Positions 26,640-38,960 of a stretch of DNA of 64,000 nt are shown one piece after another. The stretch is taken from assembly GCA_963573305.1 (NCBI GenBank), contig OY754329.1:79198576-79262575 (forward strand). Direction: 5' to 3'. The position numbers and the translations under genes are program-made. Below the pieces are notes generated by a model, which saw only the letters and a list, made by a program, of their open reading frames with translations, did no database searches and had not been told where the DNA came from. This stretch comes from Pyrrhosoma nymphula (taxonomy: Eukaryota > Arthropoda > Insecta > Odonata > Coenagrionidae). Each line of letters starts with the position of its first letter. Positions within the stretch are counted from its first letter, which is position 1.

Positions 26640-26900
26640 TTATAGCGGATCACAGAGATTTAGCCATTTAGAGTTCAGAATGGAGTGTGAGGTTATACGC
26701 AGATGTCGTTCTACACGAGACACTTTATTGCACAATCTAATGCATGCAAGGTCAATTGGACATTGCGTCGTGTATAGCATGCGGAAATGCATAAACGACG
26801 GATGGAAAAATAACCCCTGCTCTAATTCCGTGCTCGCGTTATCGCAATTTCTGTACATTAAATTGTACAATAAAGTGCCTCGAGTAAAACGGCCTTAAGA
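26640..26900. promoter_or_regulatory. Motif-dense non-coding block, candidate enhancer
   Basis: Within 200 bases are ACTTTATTGCAC and its inverted partner CAATAAAGTGC (Abd-B/Cdx-like TTTATTG cores), TGCATGCAAGGTCA (nuclear-receptor AAGGTCA half site), TCAATTGGA and AAATGCATAA (POU-like). Composition is balanced rather than AT-rich. Short frames open on both strands look accidental. The enhancer role is inferred from motif density alone. Confidence 0.25.
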
Positions 26901-27249
26901 AATGTTGATACCAGCGCCGAGAAAATGATTAATTCTTGAGAATATCCGACGCAGGACGAACCTCTTAAAACTATTGCTATAAATTTCAATTAGTAAAAAA
27001 GTGTGCTTCTGAATTCAGTAAAGTAAAATCTAAACATTTACTTTAATTACAAAAAGAGTTAGAAAATGATATGTTGCATCTGTCGCGTTGAGTTAACCAA
27101 TACGCATCACGGTTGCTAGCCATCTATAGTTATATAGAGACACGTATAGTTGGATGCCGTATTTGACCGTCTCAACATAGGCAAATCTTCAAAATAGTAA
27201 ATAATTAATTTAGGCCCGCCATAGAGGCACTGGAGAATTTCGAGGTTTT

Positions 27250-27850
27250 TCCCTTTTTTTAAGTCTTAGGTAGTATAATAAATTCCAACGCAATGCAATA
27301 TATTTCATATTTTGGGAACTATAGTGATCTATCACTTTTTCAAAAAAACCTTTCCCATTTCCACCCCCTTGGAATGATTTTTCTCATCAACGAACTCGAC
27401 CAAAATTTATTTTTTAAAAACCTTTGAATTCTACCTGTGCCTTTCGGCCGGTCTCAAGGATTTTTTTAATAGGCCCGACATTTTTGCTCAATTATTGCAG
27501 TAAGGGTTCGTCATATCAAAAATTGTGACGAACAAAATTTTTATATAATATTTAGAAGATCTACAACAACTTCGAAAAAAATCTGATATTGTTCCTACAA
27601 TTGAAGTTATGATTTTTTTGTCCAAAAAACCCTACTTTTTCCACCCATTGAGCTAATGATTGGATGCTATAAAAAATCTTTCAAACGAAACTTTTTGTTA
27701 GCAGTCTTAGTAGAGTTGCAATAGATTTAAACGAATGCAACAAATTTCATGTTAGGGGCGTTATAGTGATATTTCAGTTTTTCAGAAGAACTCCCCCATT
27801 CCCCCTCACCCTCCACACCCCTTGGTCAGACTCTGCCCATTAACTAACTT
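27250..27850 (+). repeat. Diverged internal repeat, two clear copies and one weak copy
   Basis: AATGCAATATATTTCATATT, then ATAGTGATCTATCACTTTTTC and TTTCCCATTTCCACCCCCTTGG (27,290-27,372) are matched by AATGCAACAAATTTCATGTT, ATAGTGATATTTCAGTTTTTC and a C-rich run ending CCCCTTGG (27,735-27,825). A weaker third copy is centred on 27,606-27,660. No reading frame persists through it. Confidence 0.6.
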
Positions 27851-28559
27851 CACCGAGATTTTCCAACCTAATATTTTAAGTATTAGTCTGAAAGTCATTT
27901 GTGCAAATAAATAACGGCAGTTATCGTGACTTAGAAAAACTTTGTAGAAATTTTCCGTAAATCACGTCATGGTAACGACAACAATACGTAGCCTTTCTTA
28001 AAATCTACATATAAAAGCCTCCACAGTCATTGCAAATGCTTGAACTACAAATAAGAAGCAGGAGAGAATTGGCCGATTGAATGTTGTAATTTAAAAAATA
28101 TATTTATCACTCCCGAAATCAAATCATGAGGATTTAATTTTACTCGCGTCATTCTCCTGGGAGTTTAATTTCAGGCCTCGTATAGGAACATTTTGAGGCA
28201 AATTACAAATTTCAATCATAAAGATGAGCAAAGAGAATATTGACGAGCATCATTACAGACTCTGGGCAATAATCGTTCCATTGTGAGCTTTGACCCGGAG
28301 AAATATTTTGAACGCACATTTGAAAACCAAATCCAACGTTGGAAAAACGTGGGAGGTTAATCATAAAAAAGAAGTCACAGAGACAGGCGGGTAATTTTTC
28401 AAGCCTAAATCTGCTTGAGCAAATTATTCATGCAAAACGGTATGCTTTGTCAACGACAAGGGTATCACTTGACTGAAGAAAAAGTCACATACATTGACAC
28501 CAGCAATTTCACGTGCGATGCAACAAGATGTTTCTATATAAAACCACATTAGAGCTCAT

Positions 28560-28995
28560 TAGCATGCTGTAATATTTCACATCAACATCAGTATTCATCA
28601 ATCCGGGGATTGGTTTGCTGCAGCTCCCCACTCCACTCTCCCATCATTCAACCGCTTCACTCCTGCTTAATTATTCTCTTTGACGTCCTTCATGATTTTC
28701 CCAATGTATTTCATCCTCGGTCTTACCCTGTAGTTCTTGACATTCATTTCTCCTATCAACATTGTTTTCAATAGACTGTATTACTGTGTCGAAAAATGTG
28801 TCCAATAAGTTTGATTTTTCTTCTTCTCAGAGTTTTCATTAAACCTCTTTCCACTCCCAGATTTCTTAGAACATTTTGCTAGTGATTCTCTCTATCAATG
28901 TGACCTTCATCATCCTTTGAAAATATCACATTTCCATTGCTTACAAACTCTTCTGCTATGAAACTGCTGCTGTCCAGACAAAAATCACACTGTAT
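28560..28995 (-). pseudogene. LINE reverse-transcriptase C-terminal fragment
   Basis: Read on the minus strand and allowing frameshifts, the translation contains EAMEM, YFQRMMKVTLIERIT, TLRRRKIKLIGHIFRH, a GKT/EDEIHW-type segment and finally AAANQ followed by a stop. This order (EAMEM..RRM, D/E-E-V-L, R-R-R..L-I-GH-hydrophobic-RH, terminal ANQS) is the C-terminal region after the polymerase domain of a widespread animal non-LTR family. Stops and shifts make it non-functional. The polymerase core and endonuclease are missing, as expected of 5'-truncated insertion. Same lineage as the fragment at 63.4 kb. Confidence 0.8.
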
Positions 28996-30335
28996 TTTAC
29001 TGACTGACTGGTTCCTTATACATTCATAGTGTTTACGGCAAGAGTGTCAAGCGAGTGAAAGGAAAATGCTGATTTTCACAGTTTTAATCTAATTAAATTT
29101 AACATTCCTCAATGGAAAAGGAAGGGGTTATATTACAATTGACTTAAGCTAAATAAGCGAATTTTTAAATGGAAAAATATAGTCACATAAATGGAAATAT
29201 ATTACACTAAAAGCATTAAAATCCATGCATAATGAAGCTAAAGAAATTATTATTTGAAGGAAATGTTTTCTCTTGGAACACTCACATATTTAGCAGAACA
29301 AAAAAGTAATACAAAAATTGAAAATAGTTTCATATTTCCTAAATGTATGCTCCAGAATACCACCATCCTTTAAAGCAATCCAACCGAAATATACCACATT
29401 TATTCAAATTTTTCACGGTAATTTTGTGCTCAGAAATAATTTATCTCACACTGAGAGACCATAAAAAACATGAATTAAAACTCTTGGCATCGTTGTGGGA
29501 ACGTGGTATAATAAATGGCCATAGACGGGTAATTTACACCATTTCTTGGTTTTAGAGGAAATTAAAACCAGGAGGGTGGAAGAGCTGGCAGCTTGGCGAT
29601 GCCGTTTTCACCACAATAGGTTGACAGTGACCTCAAGCGTACAGCCATTGCTGGAAGCCATGGTTCTTAATAATTAAAGTTCCTCAAAATATTAAAACTT
29701 GCACGAATGGTCATTCGGGGTTCTATTTATACACACTAGCCAGTTATTGAGTGAGACGACGAGAAAATATATAAGCTTAGAAAATACAAGGTGTACAAAC
29801 TTGACATTTTGTGCTGCTTCTTGGTGACAAAACACACGTTTTAAAACAATTTTTATCTACTGTAGAAGGTCTGCTAACAATATAATAGCAAACTAAGTCG
29901 TGGTAAGCCGTTTCCAAGGCTAAGCTTGAAACCAAAGTACATATGCATTAAACTGCATTCGTAGTGTAGACGAATTATTTTAACTTCTTATGGAACACAC
30001 AAGTATCGAGTCTCTCGCTATTTTATATTTAAGGGAAATGCGTTCACTGAAATCAAACTGTCACAGACAAAATCACTCATTTCTCAGTTAAAAATGACAA
30101 AAAAATTTAAAACATTTTTTGATGGTTCACGAAAAGGGCGGCCCAAGGAAATGTCACAATGCCTTTTCCACTCCATCTTTCGTATAAATACAAATATATT
30201 AGTAACCATTCCTTGAAATTAAGTCACTTGACTAACAAAAGTAAGTACTAATAAATATTATGCATTTAAATTAATTATATTCTAGGCTAGAACTTAGGTT
30301 GGACCCCCATGCGTTCGGCCGTTTCGATTCACGTC
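28995..30335. other. AT-rich non-coding spacer
   Basis: I see no gene, transposon end or tandem repeat that I can support here. Confidence 0.5.
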
Positions 30336-30337
30336 AT

Positions 30338-31175
30338 TCTCAATAGTCTGAATATTTCCCGCTGAAAGTCTGCTACTATCCACCTTTTAGCACCAATCCT
30401 GCGGACCTACTTTATATAATTACGCGTAAGATTACGCTTCTCCTTCCTGAAATTCCTGATAATCCCTTGTGCGAAGTCAGCGTCTGGCATATTCCCCGCG
30501 ATGTTTACGCGTACCTGTATGCATACTCAGGTTCCCTCAAACACATAATTTTAATGTTGATCTTCAGCCACTGAGGGAATAAGACAAACGCTCAGCAGTC
30601 CGATAAATTAATTGAATTTATATTTAAGCAGCGAAAGTTTTACACCTACCCTGGTTCATGATTTTTTCCAGATCAGTCTTAAGTTCCCCGCTGAAAGTTT
30701 TAATGCATCTACCTGTTTAACACCACACCCTTGGACGTTTTGTAGGTAATTACGTGTAAGGTTACAATCTCGTTTCTGGAATTCCTAATAAACCTTTGGG
30801 CGAATTCAGCTATTGGCATACCTACTTCCATGTTGCGTATTCTCAATCATGTTCCATCACGGGTAATATTTTATTTTTTGATCCTCAGCCACTGAGAAAA
30901 AGTGACAAATTATTAGGAGTCCAAGAAAGTAATCGAAATTTATCGTTTATCAGTGGAAGTGTCATAAATTTATTTTCTGCTGAACGTCGGACTATATTTA
31001 GTTGTTTAATACCAATCTCGCGGAAGTTTTGTAGGTTTTCCTCCTCCTGGAATTCCTACTAAAACCATGTGCGCAGTCAACGTTTGGCATATTTCCGTGT
31101 TGTGTATGCATACTCAATTTTCCTCTCGCGCAAACAATTTTATTTTCCGATCCTCAGCAGCCACTGAGGGAGCAG
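30338..31175 (+). repeat. Three diverged tandem units of ~330, ~290 and ~200 bp
   Basis: Landmarks recur in fixed order: CCCGCTGAAAG at 30,358 and 30,687 (TTCTGCTGAACG at about 30,975); TTACGCGTAAG/TTACGTGTAAG; GGAATTCCTAATAA-like; GGCATA at about 30,486, 30,815 and 31,086; and TCAGCCACTGAG at about 30,563, 30,882 and 31,152. All three frames are interrupted, so this is not a tandem exon array. It is an old tandem duplication that runs straight into the GC-rich island at 31.2 kb. Confidence 0.8.
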
Positions 31176-31760
31176 GGACAGGGATCGGGCGGGGCGACGC
31201 GTAAATATTTCCGTGCGATCCGCGTCGTCAAGTATTCGAAAAGGGGGTGAAATCTCTCGTTGGGGTAGCTTTGTGCGTTCCTGCTCCGACGTCGATATTT
31301 CATACTCGCGAAGGAGAGAGATAAATGGCACACAGTGTGTGGTGTGCGACCAGTGGAAGGAGGAACATTGCCACGCGGCAAGAGAGCGTTCGCCTGGGGA
31401 TAATGCGGGCACCTCTGAGAGGGATGGGGCAGTGGGATCACTCTGCCGCGGCATTATTACACGACCGCAATGAAGCATCTTCGGATAATCCAAGCGTTCA
31501 AAATGCACTCCCAGTTAGTATGTCCTCTTACCTCTTCGCTGCGGTTTCCATGGTCTGTCCATAACTCTCGGACAATCTCCATCTCTCAGTATCGCACACG
31601 ATATCGAGAGCCTGTGTTCCGCGTTCTTCATCGACCGCGATGACATAGCGAGCCCAGGAGGGGTATCTGCGTCCCTAAATGGGGAACCGTTCCACAAGAG
31701 ACAAATTTACGGCATCGGTGGTTCACTCAAAAGAGGACATACACCCACATGGAAAAGGGC
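31175..31760. other. GC-rich island with possible minus-strand first exon
   Basis: Open frames overlap on both strands. On the minus strand a frame from a possible ATG near 31,646 runs to a strong splice-donor match, GCGAAGAG|GTAAGAGGAC, with the GT at 31,531-31,530. The predicted peptide is about 38 residues, basic, and unlike any family I know. This is either a small first exon of a host gene or an untranslated exon or promoter island. Confidence 0.3.
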
Positions 31761-32610
31761 CGATAAGCATTTTGGAGCGGGAGTTCCTCTGAATTTCGCG
31801 CTATGTGCATTAACGAAACACCAACAGGCCTTTCATACTCAATAAAAATTCAGTTTTTCGTATTATTTATTATAAATACAAAATATTAATATGAATTCGA
31901 GCTAAAGTACTCCAGAGTCACCAAAAGAAACCTGGTTCGGAGAAAGGATATTTTTACGATGGTATGTTTCACTTTTGCAACGGTTACAGTTTAACATGGT
32001 CTATATTAACTCGCTTTGCAATCCTTCGTATAAGTGCCAAATTTGCAGCATGCAAAGTATAGCATGTCATGTTAACACCAAATGATATTCCAATCTAAAT
32101 TCACTATCGAACGAATGCTTTGCAAATAATAACTTCGGCTCTCATGGACAATTTTGCCGCGATAGGACCTGACTCATTAGGATCGATTGAATATTTGTCA
32201 CGGAAAAACATGAACATGCAGTCAGAAACCAACCTCTATGAGGAAAGTGGCCTACGGCTTATTCTTAAAAATGATCTGCATGCTTTAATTAACTACAGCA
32301 TTTTTCCAGCTACAATATTAGAAAATAGTGATAAAGGTACCTACCATTGTGACTGTTTTTAATTATTCAATTAAATATATATACATTTGCAAAATAAAGT
32401 GGATACACAATTCTTCAGCCCTATTTCTTACCAAACATTGCGCCGACCTGACAGCATAGTGGATTTTACTGTAGTCTGTGGGTCAATTGTCTCTGGTCTC
32501 TGGATTTTTTTTATACGTTATCCGTAATTCATAAGACATAAAAACATAAAAAATTCTTCCAAAATGAAAATATCATAGCAATACTATCATACCTCACATA
32601 CAGTGAGAGG
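31760..32610. other. AT-rich non-coding spacer
   Basis: An 80-codon open frame (32,120-32,362, plus) is the only notable item. Its translation is not obviously biased but has no recognisable motif, and no splice or promoter context supports it. Confidence 0.45.
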
Positions 32611-32619
32611 GGCAGTTAA

Positions 32620-32773
32620 CACATTCAATGCGGAGCACGTCAATAGACGTGCTCCTGGCTACACCGACTGACGGTGCACGTTAATTGACGTGCTCGTTTC
32701 ATTCCGAAGCCCTTTAAATTTTTTAAAGCCGATTTTGACGACTTTCATGAAAATCAGGCCCGCATTGAATGTG
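32620..32773. mobile_element. piggyBac-type MITE, 154 bp, TTAA-flanked
   Basis: Left end TTAA|CACATTCAATGCGG and right end CGCATTGAATGTG|TTAA form a 13-bp inverted repeat, with the tetranucleotide TTAA on both sides (32,616-32,619 and 32,774-32,777), the signature of piggyBac-family insertion. Just inside the left end are two dyad motifs, GAGCACGTCAATAGACGTGCTC and GTGCACGTTAATTGACGTGCTC, probably transposase recognition sites. No coding sequence. It would need a transposase from a related full-length element; the decayed one at 56 kb has different ends and would not be its source. Confidence 0.9.
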
Positions 32774-32789
32774 TTAAAGAGTGGTAAGA

Positions 32790-34890
32790 GATTAACGCAG
32801 TAGTTAATCATGACGATGGGAATGATTATAGTGCAAGGAAACCCACGGATGTCAGCTAGATTTAAAGATAAAGACGAGAGAAAGATTTTTTAAATAAAAC
32901 TTCGCATTATAAAACAATTAACGTTCTAGGAATAAAAATATTAACGATTATCACTAAGTATTATATCAATTAACTCTGAGACTTATAGTATAAAATCTCT
33001 CAACTCTAGGTATTTGCCGCATGCGTCATCAACGGCGCAAGCAAGACAAAATCGAACAGCTGTTCCCATTTCTCCAGGGTAAGAAAGGCGCAATCCTCAC
33101 CCCTTTGCCACGGTTCCACACGAGTGATTATGCCAGAACCGACATCGCTTACAAATTCAGGCCAAGGAGAACTCCCGAGTGCATTCCTTCGACGAGGGGC
33201 TACTAACCACGAAGAAGATCGGCTCGCGCGATACGACGGAGAGGGCAATCAGTCTTCCGCATTGAAAATCGCCAGGACAGGCGTTCCACGTCTTCCCACT
33301 CAGCTTCACGGTGGCTGCCGAAATTTGGCGGTGAAGATTGTTATTAAAATATCAGAACGCAATTCATCAACGGACTCTCGCACGCAGGATTGATGAACTC
33401 GGGGCGTGATTAACGTGGAAGCCCGCTGTTTGAAGCGTTTCTCTTCCCCGGGGGGCAGTTCCCGGAAGCCAAAGCGGCAATTCATCACGCATTAACACAC
33501 ACAATTCTCCCGAAGGGATGTTTCCTTTTGCCCGCGACTAACGCCAGGAACGTGCAAAGAATGAAATCAGTCATCGGAGTCAAAATTTCTACCCCTTAAC
33601 CACAAGCTTGAACTCTGTCACAGCGCTCCATGGCAACACATTTGAATCCTACCGTCTTGAGAAGAAGTCGGTTCGTGTAGAGCATAAAAAACACGCCTTA
33701 AGGTTACAATATCATTTATGGTCAGTCTACAAATACCTGTGCATTCAAAGCCGTCAATGAGACTGCTTCTTTCTATGCCGAAGTTGAAAATCGTAATAAG
33801 TCCAAGTCTTAGGTATGACTCCATTTACGTCCCATGAATACCTTTTAATTTTCGAATTTTTAAACTAATGGTTCAATTTGTAGCATACATTTTCACGAGA
33901 AATCTCAAAGAAATGACTCTACATTATGAACGACTAGTGCTTACTTCTGCCCATATCTGTTCAGCCGCTGGTGGTGAATGTGCGACAGCCAAGAGGGCTA
34001 ATAAGAGGTTAATGCAAGGGAGCTAATAATACCTATGTTGTGGTAATATATAAATCATTCTTGATTACGTCAGGAAAACATAATGACATAAATTAAGAGA
34101 TCAAAGAGATTCATTCAGTTCGTTAAATCAGACTATGTAAATGCTCTCTATTTATTTATCTAACTCGCACGCTAAGCTTTCTCCGCAACATATATAATGC
34201 GCTGCAAGTATTTGAGATACGGGAAAGGAAGATTTAATTGGCGAAATAAAAATAAATCGTGAAAAAAAGTCACAAACTTCATAAATGATTGCTAAGAGCA
34301 AACAAAATAGTTTAGTACAGTTGACGTAGGGACTACGTAGAACTCCGGTAGGTACACAGAAGCAACACGCAACTTGGATAAGGTTAACTGAAGAACTCAG
34401 GCTAACTGAATTCCAGAGTGACAATGGTGACGTTACCTTAGCCACACACTACATCTTTTGGAGAAAAAGAGGGTTAAGCTATTGTACAAGTTAGCATTTC
34501 CATCTTCTCATAAAATGGAGTTTTAACACATAGATTTACGACTCGTGACGTGTATTTAATAATAATTCCGTAACCAATGCGTAGATTTTATTCTAAACGA
34601 GAAAATATGTATTTCACATTTTTTGTAATTGTTGCTAACAAATATCAAGGTGCTATGTGGAGTTCAAGATTTGAAAAATCATTTAAATATGATTTACAAC
34701 TAAATTTCAAACACCGCGCCGAAAACTAGTTTTTAGTTAAGTCATAAATTACTTCAATAAAAGCAAAAAATTTAAAATATAATGCTTGTACTTATCATAT
34801 CCATAAATACATACGTGGTTAGTTCCATCTCATAAACAGATGTACTTAATGAAATATAATCCTAGAATTTTCTTTACATAATTTCCTTTA
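32790..34890. other. Non-coding spacer; moderately GC-rich at 33.0-33.6 kb
   Basis: Short frames overlap on both strands between 33,006 and 33,490. None has a recognisable domain. I see no transposon ends here. Confidence 0.5.
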
Positions 34891-35800
34891 AAAATTACTT
34901 AAATGCACACTCAATAACCAACAATTACAGCTCCAGCCACCTTTAGTTATGCTTTTATGTTTAAGGCGAACTGGCCTTAACTCGCTGAGGGCTGACTCTT
35001 CCAAAACGGGACCGCAAAATGAGACGAGTATCGATAAGGTTTGCTCCATTTTCCGGCTCTGTGAACAGGAATACCACTCCTCTGACCTTACAGAGTCAAG
35101 TGAACAGAAGAGGTCACAGAAAGAGAGTTGGGGTTGCCGAGAAGAATAAGGAGCAGAGGGTGAAACAACCAGCCACCCCCCCTTGGAACCAAGCATTTTC
35201 GCCTTCGACCAAGGGTGGCGAGGTAAGAGGGGGGTTCTGGTGTTAATCTCTTGCGGGTTCCCTCCGAATAAAAGCCAAGCTCAAATGAAATAATGAACTG
35301 GCCTGGGTTTAATCACCCACCGCCACAGCGTGACTGGAATTAAATCAAGCGGGGCGGAAACAAAAGCCTTGGGTGGGGTGGCGAGCGAAACTCTCGAGGA
35401 GCGTTATACTTCCCGTCCTAAAGGACTCGGGCTCCCTTCGTTGTGCGGGTTATTCTGTCAACTTCACCCCAGAGAACAGGGGTGTGTATGTGAGGACGGG
35501 CGCAAAGCTAAGGGTGCCGCCTTGCAGCCTCGCTGCACTCGATAACAGTTTGCAATGAGGAGGCGGAGGCTCTGGGCTTCTGCATTTGGTACGTGTCATA
35601 GTGTTCTCCCCCATACGGCAACTCTGTCCCTTGTGCAGCAGCTAGCTTTCCTCGCCCAAATTCAACTCCGTCAAAGGCTTACTTCCAATGCTTCCACGGA
35701 ACCAATACCTCCTCCCTGTCAACGCGCTGCGATTTCGTCGGGTGAGTTGCGCGAAATTGAGTTTCAACTAGAAACCTACTTTAATCATTCCCGGTAATCA
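34890..35800. other. GC-rich island with donor-like sites
   Basis: Plus-strand donor-like sites occur at about 35,220 (GGCGAG|GTAAGAG) and about 35,739 (TCGG|GTGAGTTG), each at the end of a short open frame. The frames contain no known domain and overlap others on the opposite strand. Untranslated exons or a promoter island are the plausible host explanations; I cannot choose. Confidence 0.3.
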
Positions 35801-35839
35801 GCTACACTTGTCTTATTATTCGTATTACATGATAAAATA

Positions 35840-35950
35840 TGTTCATCTGAGATTGTATCAGTAAAATAATGAATACTGTATTAGTAATACTGCATTGTAA
35901 TAAATACACTGTATTATAATAAAATAATACTGTATTTATACCGTTTTCTT
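35840..35950 (+). repeat. AT-rich degenerate tandem repeat around AATACTGTATTA
   Basis: The words AATACTGTATT, AATACTGCATT, ACACTGTATTAT and AATACTGTATTTAT follow one another between about 35,870 and 35,940, separated by TAATAAA-like spacers. Confidence 0.6.
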
Positions 35951-36319
35951 TCGGGTTAGGTATAGTAAAATAATTTTCATCCTCAATGATATGCCAGTAA
36001 ACTCTTCATTAATGATTTCCTTAATACTGATCTGTCCTCGTCCTTGCATTAGTTACACTCATACGTTGCTTCATACATGGCCTCCTCTTCAAACACCCTC
36101 TCCTGTTCTTCAGACTCCTAATATTCCTTCTCTTTGGAGTATCTTGCACCACATTCTCCTATTACTTTCTTGGTCTACCCTTTCATCTCACGCTATTCAC
36201 TCCTCTATCATAAATCAGTTTCACCATTTGTTTCACACTCATCCTCTCGATATGTCCGAATCAACGAAGCATGCTCCTTTATTTAATGATCATTACTGGA
36301 GAACCATTTCTATATTCTA

Positions 36320-36360
36320 ATTTTGAGGATACCCTCAAATTTTTTAGGTATCCTCAAAAT
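36320..36360. repeat. Perfect 14-bp inverted repeat
   Basis: ATTTTGAGGATACC (36,320-36,333) is repeated as its exact complement at 36,347-36,360 around a 13-nt T-rich loop. It could be a cruciform-forming site, the fused ends of a deleted MITE, or a T-loop transcription terminator-like hairpin; nothing nearby decides between these. Confidence 0.75.
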
Positions 36361-36369
36361 TAGCGAACA

Positions 36370-38000
36370 CCTCAATGTGTTCTATGTACGGCTTTATCCT
36401 CGCGGACTGTGGCGCTTAGCGCACGATTTGGACTGCTAATAGCATCGTATGCCTAGCAGTTCTGACCACCAAATTCTATATTCATTTATAACCAACTCAT
36501 TCACAACCAAATCCTCACTGCTTTTACCGCAAACACTTCCCAAGTATTCTTTAACCACTGGATTAAGCCTGGCAATGGCAGTCCCGATATATTATAAAGA
36601 AAGTCCAAAATAAAAAATATCTAGATAATTCGACCAATGAATTTGATGAACATTTATTTACAACCTATTGATGCAACTGCAGCACAATTTCAATGAAGGC
36701 ATTTCGAACTTCAGTACCTCTTGTAATATTTTATAACGCAAATACTTAGGGGGATTGGTGCTTATATTACATTGAAATAAAATTTTCTGGGATAATTGGC
36801 CTCTTTTAAACGGTCTTCCGCGAAAATTGCCTTATTTTAGATGGATAAGTGTTATGTTTACCCATGTTTCACCGATTCTCACACTTAACAGCATGTAATT
36901 TTAAGTGCATTATCCGAGACTATATCGTGAAAAAGTAATAATTTGTCGTTTATATCAATGATAAGACATGTATTTCTATAATTAGCCAGAATATGAAACT
37001 AATGAAAGTCAACTCATTTTATGGTTGAGCAAACAGTAATCTAAATAATTTGCAATGATAAAAGTGATTAATTAGATATTAGAAAGATACTCATGACTCA
37101 GAAACAATCACCACACCTGAAAGTTCTACCTGAAACTTACGCTGTCCACACATGTGTACGTTCCAAAATTTGGATGCAAAACTTTCATAAAATATTTATT
37201 CACCAGCAATACCTATTCATTTTCCTTGATATTCACAATTATAACAAACGTCAACGGTGTCTGGCGTAGGTTGTGGAACTTCGTTATCATTGAAACAGAA
37301 CTAAAATCCCTTGGTTAAATACTACCAGGGTTCTATTGCGTTACAGCATCACCTACAAACGAATCCCCAGGTCGTGCTTAAAATAAAAATCTGCGTATAA
37401 GCCATTGTTTTATTGTTACCACCGTGACGGTACATGTTAGTCGCTATAATCTTTAGTTTCTACAATGCTGGTAATATCTGCCACTATATCGTGTACAGAG
37501 AAATTTATGCACGGGGGTACATCAATATGTCTACTTACACCGGAATAGCGTCACCACACGCTTTACTTCAAACTCACAAGCCTCACCTAAACTCAGCAAG
37601 GCATGTATCCAATACGAAGGCGCGCATTGTATAAAAATAGACCCTACCAAAATTGCGAAGATAAGAAAAATGTTTTCTAATTAAGGTAATGGCATTACTA
37701 ATACTCCTCAAATTGGTGATGCCTAAAATTATTAGACTTTTTTGACTCCATTTCTCAAATTTGCTGCCATAATCCTAGACTAAGAGAACTAGGACTTATC
37801 CTTAGACTGTTCCAACGCACTTTCTTTCCGTAGAATTATTCTCGGATTAGTTCCCTCAGTAAAAGATCATCCACTTTGATAACGACTTACAAACACACAC
37901 GCATACTTTGATAACTTGAAAATAATAAATCAAGCCTTTCAAACTTATTCGTAAGTTTACTGGGACAATTTGTATTTATTAATCATGGCGCGCACATCCC
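36370..38000. other. AT-rich non-coding spacer
   Basis: No gene or element ends recognised. Short open frames are isolated and show no domain. Confidence 0.5.
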
Positions 38001-38960
38001 TTTCAGAGACAAAATTCGCTGATTAATGACTTGGGTTTCCAGTCGAAAGAAAACACGTGCAAAACTAAAACGAGACGCTATATACAATGCCGTGGCGGGG
38101 TCGGTGCAAATTCCTCGTGAGCTTTATTTAATCATCCCCCAGCCCATTCACCTTTGTATTCATTTGACAGGAGCTTAATAGGAGCGGCCTTAACACTCCA
38201 TCGCGGGTATAAAGTGGTGGGAGGGAACTAAACACGCGCTTCCATTTTGAAAGTGCCATTACTCAAGATCAATGATTCGCATTCCATGAAGTATCACACG
38301 ACCTAGCCATTACACCCCTCTACCATGAAAATCCCCTTGGCTCACCGTGCAAGCACTCCGGAAGGAAGAAAGTTTAGCATGCACCCGTTTAAAAGCTGTT
38401 TTGGATCTCTCTCTCTCTCTCGCTTCCTTTAATAAATAATCCTTGTCATTAACGACTCCGGAGATAGGCTCGGATTTCGTAAGATGGCGTTGGGTTGGGT
38501 GGTAGAGAAATTATGTGAGAGCTAGCTGGCCACTAACGTTACCCTTAACCCAATCCTCCCTCCCCCTCAAACTTATTCAACTCCACCCTTCCCCCCACAC
38601 AAATTTATTCATCTCCGTAACAAGCCTTCTGTGGTCACAAGTAGGGTGAAGGGCCGGCTGTAGCCAATTAGGCATCTCGGCGAGAGTCAGCTCGGACGAT
38701 TGAGGTGCTTCATTCTCCCCTCCCTATCTCTCTCTCTCAGACTCATGCTCCTTAACCACACCCCGCTCTCTCTTTCTCGTCTCTCAGTCTTCCACTTCTT
38801 ATCCTCTCTCTCTCTTTCTCTCTTACCCTCCCCCGGGCAATTTATTCCTTTCCGCTGGAGTGCCGCGCTTACAAGGCGGCCAACTCGAATGAAAATGAGC
38901 ACCTCCTTTCCCCTCACGTCTTCCCCACCGCGCCGGTGAGAAATCTTACCCGCCGAAAGG
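38000..38960. other. GC/CT-rich island with (TC)n microsatellites
   Basis: (TC)8 lies at about 38,406-38,421, with further TC runs between 38,725 and 38,825. The part before the first run, about 38,040-38,260, is evenly composed and includes a TATAAAG at about 38,209. Frames on both strands at 38,687-38,939 are microsatellite translations and not genes. Confidence 0.45.

Noticed and set aside
28530..28600. CTATATAAAA with a TCAGTATT initiator-like site
   Set aside because: The two are over 50 bases apart and the downstream part is a LINE fragment on the opposite strand.
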